Assembly: GCF_012489685.1 (NCBI RefSeq)
Contig: NC_080046.1
Coordinates: 64,805,984-64,869,983 of the forward strand
Source of the DNA: Lotus japonicus
Lineage: Eukaryota > Streptophyta > Magnoliopsida > Fabales > Fabaceae
Direction of reading: 5' to 3'
Length of the DNA: 64,000 nt
This document shows, piece after piece, positions 1-14,450 of the stretch. Both the position numbers and the translations under genes were made by a program. The notes under the pieces were generated by a model. The model worked only from the letters and a program-made list of their open reading frames with translations, had not been told where the DNA came from and did no database searches. Within the stretch, counting starts at the first letter, position 1. Every line of letters begins with the position of its first letter.

Positions 1-285
1 TGATGTACGGGTACGGCACATTGTTTAGTTGCACTGTACAACAAATAATAAAACTACAAAATGGGTAGACCCAACAGATATTAGTATTTTTTATGACCAC
101 AGCTAAGCATTTTCTTCACTCAACAACCAATCTGTAGATTTTTCTAATAATTTCATTGTATTGCATCAAGTAACAAATTTTTTTTTTTTTTTTTTTTTTG
201 AAAACAAAAGTTATATATATAGATATAAAAGGTCGATAGTACAAATTTGAAAGCTCTACCCTTCGCTGAACAAAAATTCACAAAC
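1..285. other. Non-coding end of window; T22 run in a short retroposon-like insert
   Basis: This lies downstream of the last visible allantoinase exon and should be intron, because about 115 expected C-terminal residues are still missing. A run of 22 T (178-199) starts a roughly 60 bp segment flanked by the direct repeat ACAAATTT (173-180 and 241-248). This looks like a very short minus-strand retroposon tail. No exon is visible. Confidence 0.45.
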
Positions 286-3200
286 CTGTAAAGATGATAT
301 GCCACCCCACGCCTTCAAGAAGTCACCCTCCTTAAGAAGCTTGAGTTCAGGTACAGTGGGTGAGTGATCAGAAGTTAATAGGTCAATGTGGCCCTCCTAA
401 AAAATGAAGAATAAAACAGGTAAAAGTAATGAAATTACATATGATTAAAGTAAGGGGATACTTTGTATTATGGAACAAAAGAATACCAATACAGCCTCCC
501 ACAACTTTTCTTTGTTGAATGCATCACGAATGGGCGGGGAACACTTAAAACGAGTATCACCATCTGGTATCTCTTCAGATGAGAAAGCCAAGTAATGGGA
601 GCAAGTCTCAACGCTTATGCTGTCACCACGGAGTTTTGCTTCCTGTACGATATAAAAGTATAACATTAGCATATCCTCTAACCATGAGCTTTTATCATGT
701 TACATTTCACAAGGCTTTGGAAAGAATGGACTGGAACTTTGTTGTAGTGTGCAGGTTATGCTGTTATCAAATATATCTTTAGTTGCATGATATAATTTCA
801 CTAGTGTTTGTTTGCCCTTAAATATTATTTCTTTGTACGGGTCCGTGCATAATTTTGGTGTTATTCACATGGATTTATTAAGAGTTTTTCACTTCCTGTC
901 TCCTGACACGTGCAAAGACTGGATAATTTGTCATAAACCAACTATCCTAAAGTTTAAACAGTTTAGTGAAGAGACATGAATGAATTTATATTATATTTCT
1001 AACGCCCCTTCAGGCAAGAGTCTATTGGTCTTGAAGCGTGGACAATGCACATACCCACATATGTTCTGTTGAAATTCATCTTTTTTATTAGAAAAATGGG
1101 GGCAATAAGGATCATGTTGATACCATGTCATGAAGCAACTATTTCAAAAGCTTAAGTTGTAAGGTGAAAACATATGACTAGTTTTATATTATATTTCTAA
1201 CATTACATTTCATGTTTACCCCCTTAGGCTCACTTTTTTCTTTTACTTGTTTTGTTAAGGAAGATATTTTATCCTCTCCATAAAATACTGACCTTCTTTT
1301 CTCTACAATAAAGTTTCTTCAATTAATCAAAAGAGGATAACTAATTATTAAAAACCTCTAATAGTTTTTTATAAATATATGGTTCTGGCATTATAATGAA
1401 TGTGCATTTAGATACCTTTTTAAACTCATTTCAACATAAAGCTGTTCCTATGTTTAAACTTCAGTTAACTACAGTGATCATTATCAAACAGCATTGCTTA
1501 TGGTTGTCAATCAACAGCAAAAGAGTGTTTCATGTTTAAACATCATAGGAACATAATGTTCAATTATAGAAATAGCCCATAATACCTTAATCAGATCTAA
1601 GGAAACACTTGAATCAGACAAGTGGACAATGTGAACATGTGCTCCTTCTAAAGGACCGCCATGTATAGTGTCCTTTGTAACATCTACAAGCTCTTTAATG
1701 GCTGCCTCCTCCCTGGTTAAGTAAAGAAGAGATTAGGTAATTTTTCAGTAAATTCAATTGGCATTATGCCATTTTAAGACATAAGGTATTATGCTCATCC
1801 AAGATCCCAAATGGATTGTATCATGGAAAAGCATAATGGATATTTCGTACATATCATTAGCTTCTCATAGAATATTCAAAAACATGTCCTGAGAATCATA
1901 TTTTCATCACTATTTCCTTTCATACAATGATAAAGCTCTAGAAAATGGATAGCCTTCATCTTCCTAACACTTTCAGACACTTGCCTCATCAGACTGCAGT
2001 TTCCTACTCAAATAGGAACCACAGACCTTTCCCAGTTCCTACAGTCCTAGCCAATTTGGGCCAAATCCCTACGTAGGCTAATTCAGTCATGAAAACATAA
2101 TATAAGTTTAAGCAAAAGCCTAACCAATTTCAGATTTTGATAAGATATATATTAAAACAAAAAAAAAGCATAACAAAGCATTTATCTGAACTAAACTTAT
2201 GGTGTAACAGCATGCTTTTTCTTCAGAAAGAAAAGCCATAAATAATGTCTTACCATGAAGGTGGCCTAGTGTTGAGATAGGTCGAGTAAACACGTGGGTC
2301 ATCATTACCCTTGAGTTCCAAATTATTTTTAGAATCTTGTTGAATCTCAGCATGTACAAGTAAAGGTCTTCTATATTTTGCCAATACAGACAATCCTTCC
2401 TAACAAATACATTTGCAAAAAAATTGAACAACCCAAAAGGAAAGACCGCTTCTTAGTATAAAATAAATAACATTTCTCCAAATAGCAGATCTTTTGAGGC
2501 AAAGATAATACTAGAAGACCACAGAACAACAGGTAAAGCAACAATCCGTGCCATGTTAGTATGAAAAAATGGAACTGGGTATGCAAGGAAAATATAAGAA
2601 CTGCCACAAATTGAATGGGGAAAAAATCTCATGAGCTAAAACTTCATATAGCTTGAAAAGAACGTACCTTGATATGGTCAATAGTAGTCATAGGAAAGTC
2701 ATTAATTCCTGAAGGACACATAAAAGACTGCAAACATAAATTAAAAAAAAAAAGGTCACCCCAAAATGCAACAGCTCATACATATTTACAATGGCTAGCA
2801 AAACAGCAGTACAAGTAACAATTGGCTCATATCTGTACAAGAGGAGAGGTACAAAGCCTTATTGTGGAGAGAGACAACTCATGTCATGACTCACAACATA
2901 TGTTTTGAAGCAATCATGTTAAATTCCAAGACTATAGATGAATGTAGAAATTCATGAATCACCGACAAGGAGTCTCAAACCATTTCAAATATATATTACA
3001 GAGCCAGATCCTAGAAATTTCTAGAATCCATAGATTCTCAACATTAATAAACAAATAAATCAATGCTTGATGAAGTGTGTAGTGTAAGAACTAACTACTT
3101 TAAAGGGAAAACAAAATCATGTCGTTGACCCCACTGAATATGTCTTTTATCTCTAAGTACAGTTGCAACAGCAATGCATTGGTTTTTGAATAGTTACCTT

Positions 3201-6200
3201 CAAGCCAAGAACACCGGCACTTAGGAGACCTTCAAGAATACTGGTATTGAGTGCATTTTCAGGGACTAGGCCTCCCCAAAAACCTGTAGAAGATTAAAAT
3301 AAATTTACAAATTCACTTAATTGCATGCTAGGGTAAAGTTTGCTGATCATACCAACATCAACATGGAGTTCATTCTCTGCAGCTTCAAGCTGGAAGCATG
3401 TAAATACTCATGTCAAGAACAGAAAAATTAATTAATGCAAAAATTAAGCGCAAGTAACTTGATAAAATCAACACCACAAAAGACAGCTTAGGTATTAGAA
3501 CATTTACTGCCAATAAGATTTAAATTAATGTATTTCAGAAGGAACTCTGCCTTCTATCTCTTTGATGGTTGTATTCATCATAAGAAGATAGATATAACCC
3601 ATAAATAAAATTAATACTTTAAATAATTCAAATCCACACAATTGATCAATCACCGATACCTTAAGTTGCAGTGTTTCCTGAGACACAGTTGTAGGGTGAT
3701 TGTTTAGAGGCATATCAACCACTGTTGTAACACCTCCTGTTGAAACACAAAGTGCTGTAATAGGTCTACGTGATGCAGAGTAACCAAACTGAAAAAGTTA
3801 TGCATATTAACAACAATAGAAACAGACAGGACTGCTACTAAGGTTCTATCATTAGGAATAGAGAGAACAATGATAGAAGTCAACCATTAAGTGACATTAG
3901 ATGAGGACTGATATGTCATAACAACAACACACCGTGCATGCCATGTAGAAGTTCTTGTTTTCATTGCTCTAAGCTTTAAGTCTATGTTCTTAAGAAGTAT
4001 ATGAAAAAACACCGAGATTTCTCCTGAAATGTCCAATCAAGTTTCAAGGCATACAACAAGTAAAAACATAGACCAATAGAGGAAGAAGATCGGCATACCA
4101 GCTGCAGCAGCTCTGGTACCAGTAACAAATCCCTCCCATTCAGTTCTTCCCGGCTCATCAAGATGCACGTGACTGTCAAAGTAAGTAACTTATATAAGGG
4201 GATGACACATGGAAATCATGTTAAAGTTATAAAATTAACCGGCAGAATTCCACTAATTACAAGGAAGGTGTCAATAATGAAACCTTATAGGTTAGCATTC
4301 CTAATCCGTAAACAATTTGTTTCTCTTCAAAAAAATTATAAATATGAAACTACTTTCATCCTTATTTTTAATTCTTTTTTAGTTTTTTTGTCTTCCCCTA
4401 GTTTCATATTAGGTTAAATGGAAGGTATTCATGAAGAACCAGTCATAGCATAGAAAACTAACTATGATAATTGAGAAAGAAAGAATTATTCTTGCAGGAA
4501 GTAAATCCGCTTTTCTGTTCCTATATTTATATAATCTTCTTACCTAGTCTGTTACTTTTATAATGCCTCATATGCTCCAATCTGGTTATTCCAAAGGAAT
4601 TTTATTTAGAATGACTGCTACATAGATGAATGAGACAAAACTCAACCAATGAAACCTATTAGAACCGCATTTCCCTCGTAATTCTGATATTTTATATTAC
4701 AACAACAACAAGAACAAATGTCTTTTTTTTTCACTCAATGGGGTTAGCTACATAAACCAAACAATTCCATTGTGTTCTGTAAAAAGCCGAATCTTCAAAT
4801 AAATCATTTAGGTCTAGTTCTTACTATTTTGACTTAGAGGTTATATCAATCTCTCTACCTATAATGATTAGACTATCCTCCATCTAAGTATAATCAACTA
4901 TGCCGTCAAAAAAAAAAGTATAATCAACTATCCTTATTGATGCTTCTATTTGTCCTTTTATCACATGACTGAACCATCTTTGCGGATATACTACCATATT
5001 GGCCTAAATGAGTGCTAACCCTACTTGCTCTCTAATATATTCGTCATTGGTTTGGTTCATTGGTCTATGCTCATTAATCCATCACAACATTTACATCTCA
5101 ACAACACTAAGCTATTGCCCCTATGGAATTCTACCATCTAACATTCAGTTAAGATCTGCTAGTTGTATGGTTTAGCCGTAAAATTGTCCTTTAAAATGGA
5201 GGGCCCCTTCAATAACTTAGTTAAATAGTGAAAATACTTTTATTTTGTATGATAGATCCAAAAAACCAAATGTATATGACTTGTGATCTTTTCACCTCTA
5301 AGCAAGTGTTAATGTATACTGTGCTAAACTTACATTCCATATACTTAGTCTTCCTTGAACAGAAATCATGCGATTTCAAAGCTTCTTTCCACAACTCTAG
5401 TTTATCATTTTTAGCCTAAGATCAAGCTTGAACTCATTTGCTGAGTGAGACAAATGAGCTTGATGAATCACAAAGGATCTAAGTATCTAAAAGTTAATCC
5501 ATATAGCTTTCACCTATTTTCAGGAACATTCTGCACCCAGCATAGCCAGAGTCATTGTCGCACTATCCAACAATGATGTATTCAGAGCATGCATCCTCAA
5601 AACAGTGAAAGAAATAAACCATGAGAAGATAGTTAGCATGTCTTACACATCGATCAAGCCCGGCATGATAACCGCCTCTCCGTAATCAATCACCACTTCT
5701 TGCTTAGAATTCCCCTGCTTACCATATCCTTCAGTAATAGATACTATCTTCCCTTCATTTATCTCCACTGTCAAAAATTTATAAACAACAAATGGTCAAG
5801 AAAAAATACGGTCTTCACTATGATTAAGCGTGTATGGATCGGCTTTTCTCTTCTCAAAATCAATTCCGACACGCAGAAGCTGCTCACAAGTTTCTCCCTA
5901 GAATTTATTTTGAATTTAGAATCAATTGTAAAATGATTTCCAAACATGCACTAAATGATATCGGTGCCCCTGGCACGAGTCCCGATAACTTAACCTCAAG
6001 TGTAGCCCTCTTTCTTTATACCCTTTAGTTCATCTAGAATCTTTTCCCACAATCTTACTTAACAGGAAAACATTCACAAAATGAAAACATTGCAACAAAA
6101 TATAAAGATCAAGGATTAAAAAATAAAAACCTGATCCAGAAATGATCCCTTGTGGGGTGACAATGCGCTTGCTGGTAATCCAGTAATGACGGTGGGGAAG

Positions 6201-6539
6201 AAGGCTGCACCCATCTCCTGCTAACTATATCATAAAAACACGGCATCATTCAGGACCCCAAATGCACCCTCTAAACAAATATCAAACTTGTCACCATGAA
6301 TTGACAAAAACAAGTTACTATGCAACTTTGAAGTCACTGTTGTACTGAAAAGCTACTGAGTTTCATTGCTTATGTTGATATAATGATATTACAAACATAA
6401 TCATGAATTGACAAAAACATGAGAGAGAATCAAAGCAAATTGAGAGTGAACCTTTGTGAGAGGAGATAAGTGCGAATCCTGGAAGTAGAAGAATAATATG
6501 AAGGAAACTAACAGTGCTAACATAGGCAACACCCTCCAT
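286..6539 (-). CDS. ALN: Allantoinase (3' end outside window)
   Basis: Allantoinase hydrolyses allantoin to allantoate in purine/ureide breakdown, in the endoplasmic reticulum. Twelve exons were read: 6452-6539, 6131-6217, 5647-5767, 4099-4172, 3660-3736, 3353-3389, 3198-3283, 2668-2727, 2254-2399, 1586-1712, 487-642, 286-396. They join in frame to 390 codons; plant enzymes are near 500, so the last exon(s) lie outside. The N-terminus is a hydrophobic signal segment (about residues 8-27). Binuclear-metal ligands of the dihydroorotase-like amidohydrolases are all present: HVH (100-102) in DVHVHLDEP, the lysine to be carboxylated (190) before SFMCPSG, H226 in LLVHAE, H289 in VHLSD and D363 in SDHSP. 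No frameshift or stop was seen, so it should be functional. The start is the first ATG before the hydrophobic leader. Confidence 0.95.
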
Positions 6540-7804
6540 AGTAGCGGCTCCATTTCTCAGTTTCGAATACGCAGATATTCACTTCAAGTCAAGACACTCT
6601 TTTATTTCCATTTCGGATTAATTTTTGTGTAAAGTCAAATCACGAAATCAAGTAGAAAATAAATAAACAATCACCATGTCACCATCCCATCGGCACGCGT
6701 GGCCACCAGCATGATTGTATGTTTCGATTCAATTTAGTAACTCCCAAATCGAGTAAATGGTCAAATTCGTCCGTAAAAGCTCGGCCGTGCTAACAAAGTC
6801 ATCCTTAGAAAAGATAAATACTTCTTGTATGATCTTGATATATTCACTAACTTTGACCAATGTTTTATTTTACTATAAAAAACTTGATCGACATTACATA
6901 ATTAAAGACCGTAATGGTTATTTTCTAAATCTAAAGATGAGAATACCAACGCTTTAATACTTTCAAAGACAAATTTCACTATTTATAGGCCAATTCATCA
7001 TTCACTATATAAAGTTACTCTCTTTGTTGAGGGTGTGTGATTAAATGTGGCGGGTTAGCATTAACAACAAAAAAGAAGGCTAATTAATGTCATCCATAAG
7101 AGGGAGACATCTTCCAAACATGACAAGGAGCACTAGTTCTCCCTGCCTCACACCTAAACAGTCTCTTTTCGCATCGGACATAAATAAACTAAATACTCTA
7201 GAATTTAGTCATCATGATTCGAACACGGCGAATAACATTTCGCGCCAAAAACGTGTTGTCATGAACATGCGTTTGTAGTATTGTAACAATCTACCGACAA
7301 TTGGACAAGCACACGACACTTAAGATCAATATCACGTTGAAAGCCCAACTTAACCGTCGTAATCTCTGCCAAGAAACCACCACTCTGCCCGAAGCTCGTG
7401 GATATTTCTGCCACCCAATCACTTACCATCGCGGAAAACCTCCACACAACCCATGCGGCGAAGGAAAAAAAATATCACTCACAATCAACTAAGAGAGATT
7501 AACGGGACTAATAATTCTTTTTTACCATTTTGAGTTCCAAAAAAAACCTAGATTGAATTTTTCTTTTAAATATTGGGCCGAACATGAACATGAACATAAA
7601 TTCGGACAAGAGGAACGGTCGGTTATGTATGCATTGGAATTACAGAAGTAACCTTAGGTGTATTATGTTGAATGTTTTGTGTAACTCCCTCCATCTTGTC
7701 CACTCCAAATCGAACAACCATTAACCACCATTGTTACGGGACCTTCTCTCATTCCTTCCTTCCATATGAGCAAAGAAGAAGAAGAACAACAAAGGATATT
7801 CAGG
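6540..7804. other. Intergenic spacer between divergent genes
   Basis: The spacer lies between the allantoinase start (-) and the CX3C-protein start (+), so both promoters should be here. It is AT-rich with short open frames only. Around 7050-7500 the composition is more balanced, but I recognise no protein or repeat in it. Confidence 0.5.
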
Positions 7805-10800
7805 ATGATGCCGCAGCAGTGGGCGTCTCCCTGTGGCAACCAATGCACCCACAAATATGCAGCACTTACCCAAATCCCATGTATTCTCAATCCCTCCTTC
7901 AAATTTCAATTACCCTTTTTTTGAATATATGGTTACATGATTGTGGATTCTTCAAAATCATTTCTTTTCTCTTTTTCTCATAGTAATTAATAGACATTGA
8001 TTGTGGGTATGATTGATTTCGTGCTCAATTATGTTTATTTATGAACTTTGATGAATGTCTTAATCCCAAATCAACCCAACCCCCATTCTGGATATGCTTT
8101 GGCTCCCCATTACCATGCTCAATCAAAATTTTCCTTCTTTATGGGTGGCTCATTAGGACAAGTTGTTATGTTATTGTAAAACCAATGAACCCTTTGGGTG
8201 CCTGCTTGTTAGTTACTCATAAGTATTAAGTAGTGATGATGATGATACAAGTATTGTTTTATCCAGTAAAGTTTATGTGGGAAGGGAGGGTTGCATTAAG
8301 GTAGCCCACATACTCAGGGGACTATGGCTGGCTCTTTTATGGATTTATAGCAATTATAGTTTATATGTGAGCAAGATACATTCATGTTATGTTCTACACT
8401 TAGCAAAATTTTTATTATTTCTGTTTGGTTTTAACGCTGACATTGCAGAAAAACTCCTTGTGTTATTGCAGGGCGAGTATTCTGCAAAAAGGGGTGCAAC
8501 TCAGATGGAGAGACGTGGGAGGAATGTGAGACAATTTTGTTCCTTAATCAATTTTTCCTTATCATTGGGTGTATAGATATAATTTATTGATTAATGCTAA
8601 ATAGTACAAAGTACAATAGCACTAAATAAGCACAAACGACCACCTGGCACTTTTGCTGATTTCGGTTCCGTGTATTGGGATCAAACGGCGATTGCTTATA
8701 TTCAACTTCATTACTTTTTTATACCAGTATACTATTTAGCAGTGCCTATGCACTTAGGCACTTAATATCCAGGCTTCATAAATTTCAGCTTCTTGCTTTT
8801 CTGCATTAGTACTAGCATAATAGTGATTGAACTGTTCTTCTTTTATTATCCTTAATATTATTTGAAAATAATTGTACATTTTGCTTCACCTTTAGCAATT
8901 TGGGTAACTATTAGAGTTTGGATCCAATTTGGGTAACTACTAAGGTTTGGATCCAAGTTTTTAACTGCTAAATCATTTTAGCTGTAAAGAATATAAATGG
9001 TCAGTATCTTTTATGCATAATGTCGTAAGCCCTTTTTAATTTTTCCTATTGAAGCATCGCAAAATGCGTATGCCAGGTCAAACTTAGGGTTTTCCGCTGT
9101 AGAAAGTAGAAGCAGTTAGTTCACATTTGGAGAATCATTATCTTTAAACTCCCTCGGAAAGTTCTCCTAGAGTATTAATTAGTAGTGGACCATACTCTAA
9201 GGAAATCAGTATACACAAACATTATCGTACCTCTGATGTGGAACTTGAGGGCTGAAGCCATTCTCCTAAAGCTGTGGGTCCCCAGGTATGCTAGTGGATC
9301 CATACATCAGACTACACATAGAGATAGAACTCAATTGCAATACAGAAATAAGAGTCCAGTCTATCTTCCTTTTATGATCATGGGTCTTCGAACATTTTGG
9401 ATTGCGCTTCTATGCACTAAACCTTGAAACCTTATTTGTAAATGTAGCAAGTTGACAGAACTTGATTCTTATGTATGAATGATAGATTATTTGTTAACCA
9501 GGTTTAGAGGAGTGTGATCATATATGTTACAAGGATCCTGTACTAAAGGACCAGAAGTGGAGTGCCTATATTGACCGCTCTCCTGGGGCTGCAAGTTACT
9601 CGGAGGTATTTTCTATTCTTGCATGCTTCTTTTTCTTGTCTAGTACTCTAGTTGCCATTTTAGTTTTTTTGCTCCTTGCAACTTAGTTTAATGCGGTTTT
9701 CATTTATTCTAACAGAATTTTCTATTATTGGTTTATCCTCTCACAACTTTTTCAGGGTAAACTACAATGTACCGCCTTGAAGTTTTGTCCAAATCAAATT
9801 TGTGCATTAAATTTAAAACTCTACAATGTGCACCATAAAGTTTCAACCTCTTGACTTATAATTTTTATCCGAAATTGTGTGGAACTTAAACTTACCAAGA
9901 GTTGCATTGAGATTTGTCTTCTAAAATGACAAGTAGGAGAAACTGTTAGTTTTGTGCATAAATGGTAGACAAAACAATGGTGCGGGACACTACCAGCTGT
10001 AGTGGTATCTAATCGAAAATAGAAAACTGGAAAATGGTATGTCCTCTGTTGGTTAATTTTTAGAAAAGAAAATTGAAACAGGTATGGAAAATGGCCTCTT
10101 CATTGTTGTTAGTTACTTATTTTTAAATAACGCTAAATTTAGTTTGCATATATACTTAATCACCTCAGGTCCAATGGGGTGTTTGATTTTGGGTATTACA
10201 GGTGGAGGGAAGAATATAAAACTGGATTAATTTCAAAACCATACACTATATTTTATTTATACATCACAACTTCCCCTTATTTTCTTACCCAATCCTTCTG
10301 TCCTAATGCTAAATATTCATATGCAGGAAAGTCTGAACTTTAAGTAAATAAATATGCCCACCGCAACTAATTGCATCATACTCGTAGCTTTTTAATGGCT
10401 TAAGATTAATTATGGAATAGTTTTATTTACACATTGATGATGGTTATTGCCTTCATATGCAGGAATGTTTCCATGCTTGTGTATCTGGCTGCGGCTATAA
10501 GGTCAGTTTCATTTCAAGAACCCAAATTTTGCTTTGGTCATAGATCTTAAACTTTGTTTAAGTTGTTATGTATGAGAATCTTTCAAAAACGGAAAAAGGT
10601 AAACGATGCTTTGCATGAAATCCTGTTTGGACTCCCCATGCCTCCTTCACACAAACAACTTTTTTCATTCTGGAAAAGAAAATAAAAGGAACCATGTAGT
10701 AATTGTATATTTGTATTTCTTCTTCTTATAGTGACTTTGCATCCATATCCTGTTTCTAGAGAGCGCATGGTCCTTTGTATGGTTAAAGGAATTCCCATTT

Positions 10801-11965
10801 CAAAAATCATGACCTTCAATGGAATACATGTTTTTAATCTGAAAAATTGGATATAAAAATGCATCCTAGAACTTTCTTACCTCCATATCTGAAGGCTATC
10901 CACTAACAATTACATTACATAGACTTATAACTCCACAGTGAAGCATCAAAATGGTTCTTTCATTATTTTCCACTTGGGTTTAAGTCTGAGAAATAACTAA
11001 AAAAAGAAAATTTGGTTAGATCCTTTAATCATTGTAGGTTCCACATATTAATGCATGGAAAATGGAACGCGATTCATCAATAGAAATAATATCTCTCTCT
11101 GCTAAATAGAATAATCTTTTCGATAGAGAAGATCAAGTTTTGATATATCAATAGTATGTGCTCCTACAAGGGTTACAAGCACAATGATGGGCCTAACTGC
11201 CTAAGGGATAAGCCTGAATAGCTAATCACTATGGCCTTGAGTCTTGGGCTCAAGTGGCTTTATCTTTAGCTGTGTTGTCCCTTTCTTCTTTTGGATACAC
11301 GAGTTGTTAGGTGGCGCATCCCTCCACGTCCGCCCTCTTTCCATATGTACTATTGTTCCCTCATTCATAAGAATCTACACCACCTTGCTTGTCATTTCTC
11401 TTCGGGATTTGTTCCCCTTTTGTCTCTGATTCTTCTTTATCGTCTCCTGCGGGCCCTGCAACTGTTGGTTGTCTGGGGGTACGTCAAACTGTTGTCTTGT
11501 GTGAGATCCAAGCGGATCAGATATGGTTGGATGATCGGATGACCCTCTGCAGGGTGTTGCCTGATTCGAACTGGGTGAAGTACGTCGGCTCAATATATGC
11601 TGCCGGTTCTGAGCACCCAGGTTAACTTGGACTGTCTCGACCGGGGGTTATGTCATGTGGGCCGACTGGGTAGGAGGGTACTATATGTTTTTTCCTCTTG
11701 GTTTTAAGTACTTTATATTAAGCTGGTATTGTTGATTCGTTGAATAGCTGACATATTTGAGTTAATCATATTGCTAGTATCCAAACTCTTATATGTAAGA
11801 TAACCTAATTGTAGATCTTTTATGTTGCAGTTCGAGGTTCAACAAGAGAAAGCTGAGAAAATTTGTCCCAACAGACCACTAAAGCCTGCCCCTGTTCAGA
11901 AGCCGAAGCCACAACCTGTAGAACCGCTTGACCCACCTGAGGATATGCATGGCATTTCTGCATAG
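7805..11965 (+). CDS. Small conserved plant protein with six CX3C motifs (unknown function)
   Basis: Five exons, 7805-7880, 8472-8525, 9502-9605, 10463-10501 and 11831-11965, join in frame to 135 residues. Two ATGs in tandem (7805, 7808) could both start it. The cysteines are spaced with striking regularity: C10/14, C30/34, C44/48/52 and C80/84/88, always four apart, with a single extra C103. The centre reads YKDPVLKDQKWSAYIDRSPG, and the C-terminal 30 residues are proline-rich and probably disordered. There is no signal peptide or membrane segment. I believe close homologues exist across plants as uncharacterised proteins, but I cannot name a function. CX3C pairs recall small TIM chaperones of the mitochondrial intermembrane space, though three consecutive cysteines at this spacing are not the classical arrangement. 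Intron 4 (10502-11830) contains an unassigned block with balanced base composition at about 11240-11660. Confidence 0.8.
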
Positions 11966-12946
11966 TGAAAACTGATAAACATCCTAATTTTATGAAAAAA
12001 GCATGTACTTAACCATTCTTTTACAGGTTATATTTTCATAGGAAATTGTCTTCTTTTACATCCTCCTTTGTATCAGTAGCATGATTTAGGTTCATTTTGA
12101 AGGCAACAGCATGACTGCTTATGCCTTTTTAAGATTTTAGAAGCTTCATTTTATCTGAAAGCAAGGAATTTGGAAAATTTGGTAGTTAGACAACTATTGT
12201 CTAACTATGATTTCCATGATTTTGAAAAAAATTCAGCTACAAGTTCAATTTTCTATCTCATGGTGATTGGTGAATGACAAAATGGATTTTGTGCATGGCA
12301 ACTGTTAAATTCTTCTTACCTTCATGGCTTAAGTTAAATCCTTAGCTCCATTTGGGCTCATAGTTGCTATGTGATGATGAAGGGTTTCTTGAATGCAATC
12401 TGAATTATGAAATTTACTTCCATCATCATACTTACTACAATAAACTCAGTTGGAGATTCGAACATATTTGTTAAAATGTAACCTTGATTGTTTCACGCTC
12501 TTAATGTTACATATTTTTTTAGCTCGGTAATTTAACTTTAACTAAAATTTTTTCCATTTTTTGGGGGTCATATTAGAAAGAGTTTATGTTAGTATGTTAC
12601 ATATACTTATCAAGGGCCCTTGGTTAATTAATAATTTGGCTTGAACTTTGTTCACATGTCAAAGCAAATATATGTATCTACCTATGGGAAGGCGTTAACA
12701 TCAACAATTACACAAATTGAAAAGGGTTTTTGAACTTTCTACAAAACCATAAAAATATTCTCTCTTTTCATAATCAGAGTATCCAATGCTGGAAAAGTCT
12801 TGTTTAGGCACAACTAAAGAAAAAATTGTATGGAAATAGAAAAATGGAACCTCTTCCAAAATCTTGGCCATTGATTGTTATATTAAGATTGATTAATAAT
12901 AAATTATTAATATGTAGTAAATAAAAGGAATATAAAAAATATTGAA
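11966..12946. other. 3' flank and spacer, nothing recognised
   Basis: AT-rich 3' UTR and spacer. No gene, RNA or repeat with clear ends was seen. Confidence 0.4.
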
Positions 12947-13019
12947 TGTTGCTGCCCAGGATCGAACTGGGGACCTTTTGCGTGTAAAGCAAACGTGATA
13001 ACCACTACACCACAGCAAC
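12947..13019 (-). tRNA. tRNA-Val (UAC)
   Basis: The minus strand folds into a full cloverleaf without an intron. The acceptor stem GTTGCTG pairs perfectly with CAGCAAC, followed by discriminator A. The anticodon stem TTTGC/GCAAA closes a seven-base loop TTTACAC with anticodon TAC (reads GTA, valine). The T arm is CCCAG TTCGATC CTGGG. GTGTAGTGGTTATCAC supplies the D arm and the internal A box, and GTTCGATCC the B box. CCA is not encoded, as usual for nuclear genes. It stands alone in AT-rich spacer. Confidence 0.95.
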
Positions 13020-14450
13020 TTGATGCTATATTGTTGGGATATAACATTTAAATACATGACCAATTCTAAATAGTCTAACCTTGCTTTTATGCATAGAGTT
13101 AGATAAATCTATGGAATTCATTTTATTCTAGTTTTTTTTTTTTGCAAATGCGGTACTGAATAAATCATAATATATAAAATAATTAATTTAAGTATCAAAC
13201 ACCTCATATATAAGTAATATCATAAAAATATTAGTAAAATTCTTCAAACTCATATTGGAGCCCTTTTATGTCATTCTACTTTAAACTCCCAAATCCAAGA
13301 AAAACGTTCACAAGATGAATCAGTTTAGTAATTCCACACTTTCTAGAGCATATTCCTATCAAAATATTAAATTTCATTCAATAATTAAAAATCCCAAATT
13401 TTCACCTTTTTAGATCCTAATCTCATATCTCAAAAATCATTCAAAGTTGATCAAAACTCAACCAATTTTTCACTTGTAAATTTAAAACTGTATTACATAG
13501 AAAATTCATCATAAACTCTAAAGTCATTTAAATGAAAATGAAGATTTAATAATTTTACACATATAAAATTTGAGGGTGAGGAACCAAATTTTTTTAATTT
13601 TAAAAGTAGAAGGACTTGATTAGCTCAAAATAACTAGATGAACCAAAATCACACATGGTGCAGACAATGGGGACAAAAAATTAAGCCCAAAAATAAATAT
13701 AAGATGCTATTTTCATAATTTAAAATAAAAATAGTAAATGTTTTGCAGGCCCACCAAACCCTAAATTCAAAGGACAACTTTGACGTGTAAATATGGATAG
13801 GGACGGCAATGAGTGTCTTCTTTGTCATCAAAATCAAAGAGTAATGTTATGACGTTGTCCTAATCTTACTAGCTCAAATCAAAGACAAATGTTTCTTTTG
13901 AAACTAAATCAAAGAGTAATGTGAACAACCCATTCATTTACACAATTTTTCTAATACACTTGTACTTACTAAATAAGTTTCATGTAAATCTTACTAATAA
14001 TATGAGTTCATCCACTTTTTAGTGAAACTTACATGAAATCAAGTAATAATACTATTAGAAATTTAGAATGCATTTAGCATTTCTCTATACTTAATTTAAT
14101 ATGATGATGATGGTTATGTTGTGTAATTTTTCCATTCCTGAATCAAAATGCTCAGACACCACAGTGTGCTGTTGAATATAGAGGGCATTCATCATGATCA
14201 TTCTCTAGTAGTTTGTATATTTTTCTTTATTGGTGTCAAAAACTAAGTGTGCTCTCAACCAATATATTCTTCACAATTGTAAGCTAATGAACAAATAACT
14301 TGCTATTGGTGTCAAAAACTACAATACATTCCTGTTACATATAAAATTGTCAAAAGTGAGGTTTATAAAGAGTATCCAAGGAGAAGGAGACATTACAAGG
14401 AGGGGAATATAAAGGCTAGAAAAACCAATAATGTGAATGGGAATCATCAT
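13020..14450. other. Intergenic AT-rich spacer
   Basis: No coding signal was found, only short open frames without family resemblance. It should contain the 3' UTR of the desaturase gene close to 14450. Confidence 0.4.
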
